A stretch of 64,000 nt of DNA from Rudanella lutea DSM 19387 (GTDB taxonomy: Bacteria > Bacteroidota > Bacteroidia > Cytophagales > Spirosomataceae). The notes under the pieces were generated by a model. The model was given only the letters and a program-made list of their open reading frames with translations. It did no database searches and was not told where the DNA came from. Shown piece by piece: positions 49,493 to 58,571 of this stretch; the first letter of the stretch is position 1; every line of letters starts with the position of its first letter. The position numbers were made by a program, and so were the translations under genes. The stretch is taken from positions 5,413,694-5,477,693 of the forward strand of contig NZ_KB913013.1 of the NCBI RefSeq assembly GCF_000383955.1, given 5' to 3'.

Positions 49493-51161
49493 AGTGGCGC
49501 TCGATAATGAGATGGACCTGATTCTGGCCCATAAACGAACCATGAAACTGGCCGAACTGGCGGGGCTGTCGCTGGCGGCCCAAACGTCGTTTGCCACAGC
49601 GGTGTCGGAGGTGGGGCGCTATGCTCTCGAAGCAGGGTCAACCCCCCAGATAACCTTGTGCGCGACTGTTTCCCGTAAAGGGCAGTATCTGGTAGCCCGC
49701 ATTGAAGATAGTCAGCTGGAGGTGCCCAACCCGCTCAGTCAGGGAATGCTCAACGCCCGGCGGCTTGTCGAAAAACTGGAAATTACCAGCTCCGGCACCG
49801 GAAGCCTCATTTGTCTGTACTGCCTCTTGCCCGCAACGCGGACAATTATGCCCGAGCATTTTGACCGATGGCGGGCTCAGTTTTATACCGACCGGCCTCT
49901 GTCGGCATACGACGAGATCAAGAAAAAGAATGAGCAGTTGCAGAACCTCGCCGACCGGCTTCAGGATAGCGAGCAACATTACAAACGGGTCACCGACTCG
50001 CTGCCGCTGGTCATTTTTACGGCCAACCAGCTGGGGCAGTTACTGTACGCCAACGCCTGGCTGAAAGAGCTGACGGGGTACTCGCTGCAAACGCTCAACC
50101 AAACCAAATGGGCGAAGGTGATTCATCCCGATGACTACGTCGACTTCTGGAAACAGTGGAACCTACAAACCGCCGAGCGGCTCTCGTTTCAATACGAATG
50201 CCGGATTCGGGAGGCCGTTACGGGTGGTTACCAATGGCACTTGTTCACGGCCAAGCCCATTCCCGGCGATTTCGGTAGTGTAGCGGCCTGGACGGGCTTT
50301 GTGGTGAATATTCATGCCCAGAAAATAGTGGGACAAACCCTGCGCGAAAATGAAGAACTGGCGCAGGCTAAGGCAAGCCTCGAAAAATCGCAGATAGAAC
50401 TGGAAAAAACCGTTCGGGAGCTGAACCGGAGCAACGAATATCTCCAACAGTTTGCCTACGTAGCCAGCCACGATTTACAGGAACCTCTGCGCAAAATTGT
50501 GTCGTTCGGAACTATGTTGAACGATCAGTTTTCGTCTGATCTAAACCCCACCGGCCGTGATTTTCTGGAGCGGATGCTCGGGGCATCGCGCCGTATGTCG
50601 CTGCTGATTAAGGAGCTGCTGACGTACTCCCGACTGACTACCCAACGGGCACCGTTCCGGGCGGTACCGTTGTCGGAACTGACGGCCGAGGTGCTCGATG
50701 ACCTGGCTCTGTTGGTCGAAGAAAGCAGTGCGCAGGTGCTGGTGGGTGAGTTGCCCGTGGTTCCCGGCGACCCTACGCAGCTTCGGCAACTGTTTCAGAA
50801 CCTGTTGAGTAATGCCCTGAAATTCCGCCGACTCGATGCCACCGAACCACCTGTGCAGCCGGTCGTTCGGGTCGAAACCCACCAAGTAAACCCCGACGAG
50901 TTACCGGCGCAGCTCGTCAATCGGGCCGACCGTCGCTTCTGCCGGATCGACGTGATCGACAATGGAATCGGGTTCGATGCTCAGTATAGTGATCAGATTT
51001 TTCAGATGTTTCAGCGCCTGAACCCAAAAAATCACTACAGTGGGTCGGGGGTAGGGTTGGCCATAGCCCGGAAGGTGGCCGAAAACCACGAAGGACTCAT
51101 TCTGACATCGAGTCAGGCAGGTATAGGGAGCACCTTTAGCGTGTACCTGCCTATGGAGTAA
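49476..51161 (+). CDS. hybrid of RsbT-like domain, PAS and histidine kinase
   Basis: With the start at 49476 (MEELAKVALDNEMD) the protein has 561 residues; ATGs at 49422 and 49437 in the same frame would overlap the upstream gene more deeply. The N-terminal part (about 1-125) resembles a GHKL/RsbT module (TSFATAVSEVGRYALEAG), but the later ATP-binding glycine motifs look degraded. A coiled coil, a PAS/PAC domain (about 155-280, LPLVIFTANQLGQLLYANA) and a histidine kinase follow: His near 332 in VASHDLQEPLRKI, N box LLSNALKF, DNGIGF and GSGVGLAIA. It is the likely output of the stressosome, passing the signal to an unseen response regulator instead of a sigma-B system (inference). The kinase core matches that of the first gene of this window. 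Confidence 0.88.
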   Translation: MEELAKVALDNEMDLILAHKRTMKLAELAGLSLAAQTSFATAVSEVGRYALEAGSTPQITLCATVSRKGQYLVARIEDSQLEVPNPLSQGMLNARRLVEKLEITSSGTGSLICLYCLLPATRTIMPEHFDRWRAQFYTDRPLSAYDEIKKKNEQLQNLADRLQDSEQHYKRVTDSLPLVIFTANQLGQLLYANAWLKELTGYSLQTLNQTKWAKVIHPDDYVDFWKQWNLQTAERLSFQYECRIREAVTGGYQWHLFTAKPIPGDFGSVAAWTGFVVNIHAQKIVGQTLRENEELAQAKASLEKSQIELEKTVRELNRSNEYLQQFAYVASHDLQEPLRKIVSFGTMLNDQFSSDLNPTGRDFLERMLGASRRMSLLIKELLTYSRLTTQRAPFRAVPLSELTAEVLDDLALLVEESSAQVLVGELPVVPGDPTQLRQLFQNLLSNALKFRRLDATEPPVQPVVRVETHQVNPDELPAQLVNRADRRFCRIDVIDNGIGFDAQYSDQIFQMFQRLNPKNHYSGSGVGLAIARKVAENHEGLILTSSQAGIGSTFSVYLPME

Positions 51162-51191
51162 AGCCTGCTGAAAGGTAGCCGGAAAGAATAA

Positions 51192-51226
51192 AAAAGCCAG
51201 TCGGCCCCAAGGGCTGACTGGCTTTT
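51192..51226. terminator. bidirectional terminator between convergent genes
   Basis: AAAAGCCAGTC (51192-51202) and GACTGGCTTTT (51216-51226) form a perfect 11-bp stem with A/T tracts on both sides. It separates the stressosome operon from the convergent prolyl oligopeptidase gene. Confidence 0.88.
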
Positions 51227-51269
51227 CGCCTGAAAGTACAGGCGTTTTTGGTGTCTACTATCGGACTCG

Positions 51270-53399
51270 TTATTTCTGCGCAATCTCGCGGAGGCTTTTT
51301 ACGCCCATGTTCCAGAGAATAAATGCGTAGGTGTCGGCGGTAGACTCAATCGCTTTTTTGGTGTTGCTGGCACCGTGCCCGGAGTTCGTGTCAATGCGGA
51401 TGAGCATCGGGTTAGGACCTTTGTAAGCGGCTTGCAGTGCAGCTGCATACTTAAACGAGTGCGCTGGTACCACCCGGTCGTCGTGGTCGGCGGTGGTGAC
51501 CATGGTGGCGGGGTAGTTTACGCCCGGCTTAATATTGTGCAGGGGCGAGTAGCTGTACAAGGTCTTGAACTCCTGGGCGTTGTCGCTGCTGCCGTAATCG
51601 GCAATCCAGTTCCAGCCAATCGTAAACTTGTGGAACCGGAGCATATCCATCACACCCACCTGCGGAATGGCTACCTTGAACAGCTCAGGGCGCTGATTCA
51701 TTACGGCCCCTACCAGTAAACCGCCGTTTGAGCCACCGTTGATAGCGAGCTTCTCGGGGGAGGTGTATTTCTGCCCGATGAGGTACTCAGCAGCGGCAAT
51801 GAAATCATCGAACACGTTCTGTTTTTTCAGCTTCATGCCCTGCTCATGCCATTTCTCGCCGTACTCACCACCCCCGCGTAAGTTGGCCTGCGCATATACG
51901 CCCCCCTGTTCGAGAAAACCGATGCGGAGCGGGCTGAACGAAGGGGGCAGGCTGATGTTAAAACCACCGTACCCGTACAACAGGGTCGGGTTGGTACCAT
52001 CGAGTTTGATGCCTTTTTTGTACGTGATAAACATAGGCACGCGGGTGCCGTCTTTGCTGGTGTAGAAAACCTGCTTGGTTTCGTAGTCAGTTGGCGTAAA
52101 ATCAACCTCGGGCTGCCGGAATACCGTACTGGCTTTAGTCGCCAGGTCATAGCGGTAAATAGTCGGCGGAAACGTAAACGACGTAAAGGTGAAGAACACA
52201 AATTTATCGTCGTTTTCACCGCCGAAACCGCTTACCGTACCCACACCGGGCAACTGAATCTCATTTTCGAGCTTGCCTTTGCGGTCGTACACGTAGACCC
52301 GTGAGGTGACGTCTTTGGAGTAATTGGCAAACAGTTTGCCTCCGGCTACGCCTATGCTTGAGAGCGGCTCCGGTTTTTCGGCCAGCAGTACGGTTGTCGT
52401 TTTGGTTTTGGGTTCAAACCGAATCAGCTTGCCGTTGGGGGCATCGGCATTGGTTTCGATCAGAAACGCATCGCCATCGTTATCAATGAAGTTGTAGCGT
52501 GCATCGGTAATTTCGGTAATGGCAGGCACAAAGGTTTTGTGTCCGGCCTTAGCATCCATATAATACAGGGCGTTGCCATCTTTGCCTTTACCCCGGTCGC
52601 TCACCGACATCACCGCAAAGCGCTCGTCTTCGGAGGTTTCCACCGTGTGGAACCGCTGTGGGTTTTTGGGATCTTCATACACAAGCCGGTCGGCCGACTG
52701 GGGCGTGTTGAGGGCGTGGTAGAAAACCTGATGATTTTCGTTTTTAGCCGCCAATGCACTGCCATCGGGCTTTGGGTACCGGCTGTAGAAAAAGCCGTTG
52801 CCCTGCCAGGCTACGCCGGATACCTTCACCCATTCAATTTTGTCGGGGAGGTACTGCTTGGTGCGGAGGTCCATAATCTGATACTCGTTCCAGTCGGAGC
52901 CACCTTTCGAGGTGCCAACTACGGCATAGTTACCATCTTTGGAGAGGCTAAATGCCGACAGCCGGGTGGTACCATCGGCCGAGAGTTTGTTGGGGTCGAG
53001 CACCACTTCGGGCGTACCGTTCAACCCTTTCTGGCGGTACAGCACCGATTGATTTTGCAGGCCGTCGTTTTTCGAGAAATAAAACCAATCGCCTTTGCGC
53101 GAGGGGGCCGAGTACTTAGGGTAATTGTAAATTTTCTCGAGTCGGCTTTGCAACTGAGCCCGGTAGGGAATCTGCTCAAGGTAGCCGAAGGTCACTTTGT
53201 TTTGGGCCTTCACCCACTCGCCGGTTTCGGCCGAGCGGTCGTCTTCGAGCCAACGGTAGGGGTCTTTTACCACCGTACCGTGGTAGGTATCCGTTTGGTC
53301 CGTTTGGCGGGTGGTTGGGTACGCGAGGGGCTGAGCAAGAGCGGCTGTAGTTCCGGCCATCATGCAGAATAAGGTAGTTGATTGAATAATACTCGCCAT
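51270..53399 (-). CDS. prolyl oligopeptidase (peptidase S9A), exported
   Basis: A 709-residue serine peptidase cutting after proline in short peptides. The start at 53399 gives a signal peptide (LFCMMAGTTAALAQ); the longer frame to 53531 lacks one. The N-terminal part begins TDTYHGTVVKDPYRWLEDDRS, then comes a seven-bladed propeller (about 80-430), and the alpha/beta-hydrolase domain has the catalytic Ser in INGGSNGGLLVGA, Asp in TADHDDRVVPAHSFK and His in NSGHGASN. All three are present and the length is normal. Confidence 0.95.
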   Translation of the reverse strand: MASIIQSTTLFCMMAGTTAALAQPLAYPTTRQTDQTDTYHGTVVKDPYRWLEDDRSAETGEWVKAQNKVTFGYLEQIPYRAQLQSRLEKIYNYPKYSAPSRKGDWFYFSKNDGLQNQSVLYRQKGLNGTPEVVLDPNKLSADGTTRLSAFSLSKDGNYAVVGTSKGGSDWNEYQIMDLRTKQYLPDKIEWVKVSGVAWQGNGFFYSRYPKPDGSALAAKNENHQVFYHALNTPQSADRLVYEDPKNPQRFHTVETSEDERFAVMSVSDRGKGKDGNALYYMDAKAGHKTFVPAITEITDARYNFIDNDGDAFLIETNADAPNGKLIRFEPKTKTTTVLLAEKPEPLSSIGVAGGKLFANYSKDVTSRVYVYDRKGKLENEIQLPGVGTVSGFGGENDDKFVFFTFTSFTFPPTIYRYDLATKASTVFRQPEVDFTPTDYETKQVFYTSKDGTRVPMFITYKKGIKLDGTNPTLLYGYGGFNISLPPSFSPLRIGFLEQGGVYAQANLRGGGEYGEKWHEQGMKLKKQNVFDDFIAAAEYLIGQKYTSPEKLAINGGSNGGLLVGAVMNQRPELFKVAIPQVGVMDMLRFHKFTIGWNWIADYGSSDNAQEFKTLYSYSPLHNIKPGVNYPATMVTTADHDDRVVPAHSFKYAAALQAAYKGPNPMLIRIDTNSGHGASNTKKAIESTADTYAFILWNMGVKSLREIAQK

Positions 53400-53448
53400 T
53401 GTCGATGAGGGTTGGACGTTTTGCCAAAGTTCGTGAAAATAGACGAAT

Positions 53449-53579
53449 GGCAAAGAGCGCGGGCCGCGAACGGCAAAGAGCGAAAGAGCGAAAGAGTGAA
53501 AGAGTGGATGCCGGGTTGGGATCACAGCCAAGAACCCAAAACAATAAACTACAAACTACAAACTACAAACCACAAACCC
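53449..53579. repeat. unpaired word runs upstream of the propeller kinase
   Basis: Two direct-repeat runs without a complementary arm: GGCAAAGAGCG/GAGCGAAAGAGTGAAAG words (53449-53504), related to 14231-14336, and an AAACTACAAACTACAAACT run (53545-53579), preceded by the 18-nt word also found at 31893-31910. They lie between divergent prolyl oligopeptidase and kinase genes and look like half-built versions of the palindromes. Confidence 0.55.
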
Positions 53580-53674
53580 CATTGCAGAAATACCTTACAT
53601 AGTAATACGTTCCCTTGTTTTTTGGGGGTTACGGTCTAAAAACATAACTTGAGGCTTGTTCAACGCACCCCGAC

Positions 53675-56600
53675 ATGTTCAGCCTGTTCTACTCTTTTGG
53701 GCGCACCTTGCTGGTAGCCAGTATGTTGCTCTGCCTTATGGGGAGTGCGTATGGGCAGGGTTTTCGGGTCGATCATATCGGGGTCGCGCAGGGACTTACC
53801 CAAGGGTCTGTGTATTACATGCACAAAGACAGCCGCGGATTTATGTGGTTTGGCACCCAGGACGGCCTGAACCGGTATGATGGCCATACGTTCCGCACCT
53901 TTCGGCCCGACCCTGTGGCGGGCAGTAACCGACGCACCCGACCCGCTCTCAACCGGCCAACGCCCAGCTCTATTCACGGAATCAACATCATGGGCATTGT
54001 CGAAACGCCCAATGGCGACCTGTGGGTAGGTACCGAAGAGGGCCTGAACCGGTACGACCGCCTGCACGATCGGTTTACCTGCCTGAAAGCCCAACACCCA
54101 CAAACGGGACGACCAATAAACAGCCGAACACTTCCTTTTTTTGCCGATAAACACGAACTTCTGTATCTCAGCGATACCGAGGGGCTGGTATCGCTCAAGT
54201 GGCAGACGCTCCAGAAACAGGTACTTGACCCGACGCTTAAACCGGCCCAGGAGTACGACCTGCAAAGTTCGACCGTTCGGACCCCAGCGGGCGATGTGTG
54301 GCTACATGCGGCTAAAGGTGTGATTCGGTACAACCTGAAAGAACGGCGGGTGCACACGTACTTTAGCGATGGCCCCGACAATGAAGCCGGTACCCCGTTG
54401 GCCATTTTTTCGTTTTACATTGACAAAAATGGGGTGGCCTGGCTCGGAACGGCTACCAACCTGATTCGGTTCGACTACCGCACCTGTGTGTACAAGACCT
54501 ATCAGCTTGGGCCTAAGCGGCCGATCAGCCCGGTCTACAGTTTGGCCGAAGACCAGACAAACCTGCTCTGGATGGGTACCCAGGCCAACGGCTTGTTGTA
54601 TTTCGATAAACGGACCGAGCGCTTCGGGGCCATTACGCATTTCACTAGCAGTAACCAACGGCTTCGGACCTACGAGATTAGCAAAGTGTACGTAGACGAT
54701 CAGGGCATTGTGTGGGCCAACGTCGACCCCGACGGACTGGCGCGGGTGGTACCCAACTCGTTTCTGTTTGAGGGGATGCTCAAAAGTAAACACTCGGGCG
54801 ACCCGGCCATTGACCCGCCCCATCAGTTGAGCAACTACTCGATTCGGGCGTTTCTGGAAGAGTCGCCCCGGCGGATCTGGGTAGCTACCGAAAAGGGGAT
54901 CAACGTATTCGACCCGGTTACGAAACAGATTGTTGAGCGGTACCTGACCGACAGCGAGCGTAGTGCGTTGCCCATGCACAACTTCATTAAGTCGATTTAC
55001 CGCGATTGGCGCGGCAAAATCTGGATTGGCTCCATTGGCGGAGCTATGTGCTTTGACCCGGTCCGTAAATCGGTTGAGCTGGCCCCGTTTCCGTCGCGGT
55101 TCAACAGCCTCGTGGCCGCCAACTACGTCCGAAATCTGGTGTCTATCGACAGCAGTACGTTGGCGGCCGCTACCGAAGATGGCCTGTACACCCTGCATCT
55201 GCCGGACAAAACCTGGGTGCGCGAGCCCACCTTGCTCCACAAAAACCTGTTTAGCTTCTGGTTCGATGCAGCACGACGGCAGCTCTGGATTGGTACGTAC
55301 CTGCACGGATTTGCGGTGTATCAGCTGCCGCCGGTTGGCAAGCCGGGGCCCTGGCGTCAAATCCGGCTCGGGCTCGAAGGGGCCACGGTGCTGCACATGC
55401 AGGAAGACCCTAACCGGCCGGTTGTCTGGATCTCGACCAACCGGGGGCTGGCGTGCTTTGACCAGAAAACCGGAAAAATTCAGTTGTATGGCGAGCGGCA
55501 GGGATTGGCTAACTCATTTGTGTACGGGGCCCTGTGCGATACGCTCGGAAATGTGTGGGTGAGTACCAACCGGGGTATCTCAAGGCTGAATCCCGAAAAG
55601 GCGGTATTCACGAATTTCAAACTGACCGATGGCCTACAGGGCTATGAGTTTAACGGAAATGCCCTGATGCGGTCGTCGGACGGTCGGCTGTATTTTGGTG
55701 GCGTGAATGGGTTCAACTACTGTCGTCCCGAAGCATACCACAGTAGTCGTTTTAACCCGAGGGTGCACATCTACAACCTGAAGGTCAACGAAGAGCCCTT
55801 TGCGCCCGGCAACCGGTATGTGGGTGAGGTAAATGAGATAGACCTGAGCCATGAGCAAAATACCATTTCGCTCGAATTCAGCGCGCTCGATAACACGAGC
55901 ACCGGATACAACACCTACCAGTACCAGATGACAGGCTACGAGGATCGGTGGGTGCAGGTGGGTGAAAATAACTACGTTCGGTACGCCAATCTGCCGCCCG
56001 GCGATTACACCTTTCAGGTCAAAGCGGCCAATAAAGACAACCATTGGAGCCATCATGTGCGGCAGCTGCACATCCGAATCCGGCCGCCGTTCTGGAGCAC
56101 CTGGCCTTTTATCCTGCTGGCGCTGGGCTCGCTAAGTGGCCTGATTCTCTGGTACGTGCGGCATCGCGAAGCACTGATTCGGCAAAAAGAAGCCGAACGG
56201 GTGCGATTGGCGTACGATGTGCAGGAACAAACCAAGAAAAGCATCGCCCGCGATTTGCACGACGAGATCGGGACCCGGCTGGCAACGCTCAAGCTGTACA
56301 CGAGCCAACTGGTGCAGCATACCCCCGAATCGAACGCTATTCGCACGATTAAGGCAAACATGTTTGGTCTGATCAATGACACCATCACCGACGTGCGCAA
56401 CCTGCTTCGGAAACTCGATCCTCAAACGCTGGAGCGCCATGGCTATGTGGCGGCCGTGGAGGAATTGTTTGACCGGGTCAATGCCACCGAAACCGTCAAA
56501 ATGAACCTCAACGTGGTGCAGGCTCCCGCCCGACTGTCGAAAGATACGAGCCTGATGCTGTACCGAATTACGCAGGAATTGCTCAACAACTCGCTCAAAC

Positions 56601-56878
56601 ACGCGGGTGCCGAACACATTGGCCTGGTGGTGAGAGCACAGGAGGGTAGCTTGCAGCTTGAGTATAGCGACGACGGCAAGGGATTCGATTACGACCGGAG
56701 TGTCCGCGGACTGGGTATCGGTAACATTGAGTCGCGGGTGGCGATGCTACATGGTAAAATCAACTGGCAAACCCAGCCCGGAAAAGGTACCAAAGCCATT
56801 ATCGACGTACCGATTCGCGGTACCGAAAACACAGCCGAACCTCAGACCTCAATCACCACCCCGTCGGTGTCGGGGTAA
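53675..56878 (+). CDS. propeller-type sensor histidine kinase (Reg_prop / Y_Y_Y / HisKA_3)
   Basis: A 1067-residue one-piece sensor. A signal peptide (cut near AYGQG) leads to a large periplasmic part with two-component-regulator propeller repeats (FMWFGTQDGLNRYDG, LWVGTEEGLNRYD, AWLGTATNLIRFD, VWVSTNRGISRL), a Y_Y_Y domain at about 720-800 (YRYQMTGYEDRW-like block, YANLPPGDYTFQVKAAN), and a single helix at about 806-826. Inside, a HisKA_3 domain has the phospho-His in SIARDLHDEIGTRLATLK and an HATPase with ELLNNSLKHA, DDGKGFD, GLGIGNIESR. It should sense an extracellular, often glycan-related, signal. Its LuxR-type regulator is not next door. The last 37 bp overlap the convergent reductase gene. 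Confidence 0.92.
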   Translation: MFSLFYSFGRTLLVASMLLCLMGSAYGQGFRVDHIGVAQGLTQGSVYYMHKDSRGFMWFGTQDGLNRYDGHTFRTFRPDPVAGSNRRTRPALNRPTPSSIHGINIMGIVETPNGDLWVGTEEGLNRYDRLHDRFTCLKAQHPQTGRPINSRTLPFFADKHELLYLSDTEGLVSLKWQTLQKQVLDPTLKPAQEYDLQSSTVRTPAGDVWLHAAKGVIRYNLKERRVHTYFSDGPDNEAGTPLAIFSFYIDKNGVAWLGTATNLIRFDYRTCVYKTYQLGPKRPISPVYSLAEDQTNLLWMGTQANGLLYFDKRTERFGAITHFTSSNQRLRTYEISKVYVDDQGIVWANVDPDGLARVVPNSFLFEGMLKSKHSGDPAIDPPHQLSNYSIRAFLEESPRRIWVATEKGINVFDPVTKQIVERYLTDSERSALPMHNFIKSIYRDWRGKIWIGSIGGAMCFDPVRKSVELAPFPSRFNSLVAANYVRNLVSIDSSTLAAATEDGLYTLHLPDKTWVREPTLLHKNLFSFWFDAARRQLWIGTYLHGFAVYQLPPVGKPGPWRQIRLGLEGATVLHMQEDPNRPVVWISTNRGLACFDQKTGKIQLYGERQGLANSFVYGALCDTLGNVWVSTNRGISRLNPEKAVFTNFKLTDGLQGYEFNGNALMRSSDGRLYFGGVNGFNYCRPEAYHSSRFNPRVHIYNLKVNEEPFAPGNRYVGEVNEIDLSHEQNTISLEFSALDNTSTGYNTYQYQMTGYEDRWVQVGENNYVRYANLPPGDYTFQVKAANKDNHWSHHVRQLHIRIRPPFWSTWPFILLALGSLSGLILWYVRHREALIRQKEAERVRLAYDVQEQTKKSIARDLHDEIGTRLATLKLYTSQLVQHTPESNAIRTIKANMFGLINDTITDVRNLLRKLDPQTLERHGYVAAVEELFDRVNATETVKMNLNVVQAPARLSKDTSLMLYRITQELLNNSLKHAGAEHIGLVVRAQEGSLQLEYSDDGKGFDYDRSVRGLGIGNIESRVAMLHGKINWQTQPGKGTKAIIDVPIRGTENTAEPQTSITTPSVSG

Positions 56879-57903
56879 CCCGTACAGGTGAGCACCCAGC
56901 CTTCGGCGAGGTCGCGCTCGGTCAGCACATCGTTGATGGTCATCTGCACCCGCCCCGCCGTGCAACGGGCCGCGCACGACGAGCACCGCCCACCCCGGCA
57001 GCTGTAGGGTAGTCGAATGCCCGCATCGAGCGCGGCCTGCAAAATGGAGACGTACGCTGGCACCTCAATATCGACCTCCCGATCGGGCAGTCGGAGCCGC
57101 ACCGTTCGATCCTGCGCGCGTACCGGGGCCGGTGTTTTGGGTAGGGGCTCAACTACGAAGTTTTCACGCCGGAGCTGCCCGGCCTGCATGCCCGACACCA
57201 GCAGAGTAAACTGAACCATCCGCATGTAATCGGCCGGGCCGCAGATAAACACCCGGGCGTGCGCACGGTCGTGGTGCAGCAGGGTAGGGAGCATTGTTTC
57301 GAGCCGGGTATTGCTCATCCGGCCGGGGAGGACGGTACCCTTGGGCAGGGCCTCGTCGGGCTCAGACCGGCTGAGTACGTAAAGCAGCCGGAACTGATCG
57401 GGGTAGGCCTGATGTAGCTGGTTCAGTTCGTCCCGAAAAATGATGCCCGATGCGCGCGGATTGCTGTACAACAGGGTTACGCGGCTTTGCGGCTCGTCGG
57501 TGAGGGCCTGCCGAATGAGGGGTAGTAAGGGCGTAATGCCGCTCCCGGCCCCAAACAGCAGAATATCACGGGCGGGGCCAGCCGGTTGCGTATCGAGTAC
57601 AAACCGACCTGCGGGCGGGAGGCTGCTGACTAGGTCACCCTCGGTCAGGGTGTCGAGCAGGTAGCGCGAAATATCACCGTTTGCCACTCGCTTGATGGTG
57701 ATTCGCAGGCCCTCGGCAGGCAGGGAGCTGATTGAGTACGAGCGCCGGGCTTCGTGCCCATGAAAGGGTACAAGCAGAGTCAGAAATTGCCCCGGCCGGA
57801 ACGGCACCGGCTGTTGGTCGGTTGGTTCGAGCCAGTAGCTGCGGGTGTCGGCGGTTTCCTGAACCCAGCGGGTCACGCGGAAGGTACGTTGCAGGTCGGT
57901 CAT
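56842..57903 (-). CDS. FAD/2Fe-2S oxidoreductase (ferredoxin reductase / PaaE-like)
   Basis: A 353-residue electron-transfer protein with an FAD-binding barrel (RSYSISSLPAEGLRITIKR, GDLVSSLPPAGRF), an NAD-binding domain (LLFGAGSGITPLLPLI, FICGPADYMRMV) and a C-terminal plant-type 2Fe-2S domain (YSCRGGRCSSCAARC...LTCTG, four ligand Cys). It takes electrons from NAD(P)H and passes them to an oxygenase or desaturase. No oxygenase is nearby. It is followed 3 bp upstream-of-start by the Nudix gene, so they share a transcript, and the 3' end overlaps the kinase gene on the other strand. Confidence 0.9.
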   Translation of the reverse strand: MTDLQRTFRVTRWVQETADTRSYWLEPTDQQPVPFRPGQFLTLLVPFHGHEARRSYSISSLPAEGLRITIKRVANGDISRYLLDTLTEGDLVSSLPPAGRFVLDTQPAGPARDILLFGAGSGITPLLPLIRQALTDEPQSRVTLLYSNPRASGIIFRDELNQLHQAYPDQFRLLYVLSRSEPDEALPKGTVLPGRMSNTRLETMLPTLLHHDRAHARVFICGPADYMRMVQFTLLVSGMQAGQLRRENFVVEPLPKTPAPVRAQDRTVRLRLPDREVDIEVPAYVSILQAALDAGIRLPYSCRGGRCSSCAARCTAGRVQMTINDVLTERDLAEGWVLTCTGYPDTDGVVIEV

Positions 57904-57906
57904 AGG

Positions 57907-58407
57907 TCAGGCGTTGATCCCCCGTTTGGCGAGCCACTCTTTTACGGCCGGGCCAGTACCAAACGGCCACGGTTTCAGCTCCGAAACCGGAACGAGTTTC
58001 ACGGCCTGCAACTCCGTTTCGTCCATTCGGATAGTGCCCGTGGCCCGTACGTGGTAAGTGAAAATAATCTCGTTGCGCTGGTAGAACGTGTATATTCCCA
58101 GAAACTCGACGATTTCGGCTTGGGTTAACCCCAGCTCCTCTTCGATTTCGCGCAGAATGGCCTGAGCGGGCTCTTCGCCCTGTTCAAGAAACCCGGTCAC
58201 AATACCGAACCAGTGGGCGGGCCAGCCAATGTTCTGGGTAAGTACCACGGTGTCGTTATCGTACTCGACTATAGCGCCAACTACCGGCAGCGGATTATTG
58301 TAAAAAATATAACCGCAGGGTTTCGAGCAAATCAGTCGCGACCGGCCGCTTGCTTCTCCTTCCACCAATGGGCTGGCGCACTGCGGGCAAAAGTTCATCT
58401 TGGGCAT
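57907..58407 (-). CDS. Nudix hydrolase with N-terminal zinc ribbon
   Basis: A 166-residue protein. A zinc ribbon (MNFCPQCASPL ... LICSKPCGYIFYNNP, two CxxC-like pairs) precedes a Nudix domain with a perfect Nudix box, GFLEQGEEPAQAILREIEEELGL split at about residues 84-106. The arrangement resembles NudC-type NADH/NAD-RNA pyrophosphatases, but the protein is shorter, so another nucleoside diphosphate substrate is possible. The start at 58407 (MPKMNFCPQC) is chosen; the frame continues to 58440. Confidence 0.88.
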   Translation of the reverse strand: MPKMNFCPQCASPLVEGEASGRSRLICSKPCGYIFYNNPLPVVGAIVEYDNDTVVLTQNIGWPAHWFGIVTGFLEQGEEPAQAILREIEEELGLTQAEIVEFLGIYTFYQRNEIIFTYHVRATGTIRMDETELQAVKLVPVSELKPWPFGTGPAVKEWLAKRGINA

Positions 58408-58556
58408 GAGAGGTTGAGTTTGGGGCTTTCTTCGTAACAACCGAACCGGTGAAGTTGGGCCGCAAAGTAGGGAGATTTATGGGGAGAAGTAGCAACCGAA
58501 CGGGTGAAAATAGGCGCCATTTGTCACAAGTAGGTGCCATACCACGTAAACCGCCG

Positions 58557-58564
58557 TATCTTTG
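58557..58564 (+). promoter_or_regulatory. -7 box TATCTTTG of ruvX
   Basis: A perfect TAnnTTTG match ending 7 bp before the ruvX ATG, which would give a nearly leaderless mRNA. It also marks the true ruvX start, since the longer frame to 58449 would begin upstream of the promoter. Confidence 0.6.
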
Positions 58565-58571
58565 TGTCGCT

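Noticed and set aside
51398-53399. Longer start of the prolyl oligopeptidase at 53531
   Set aside because: It would add 44 residues written in AGAGCGAAAGAG word repeats and bury the signal peptide.
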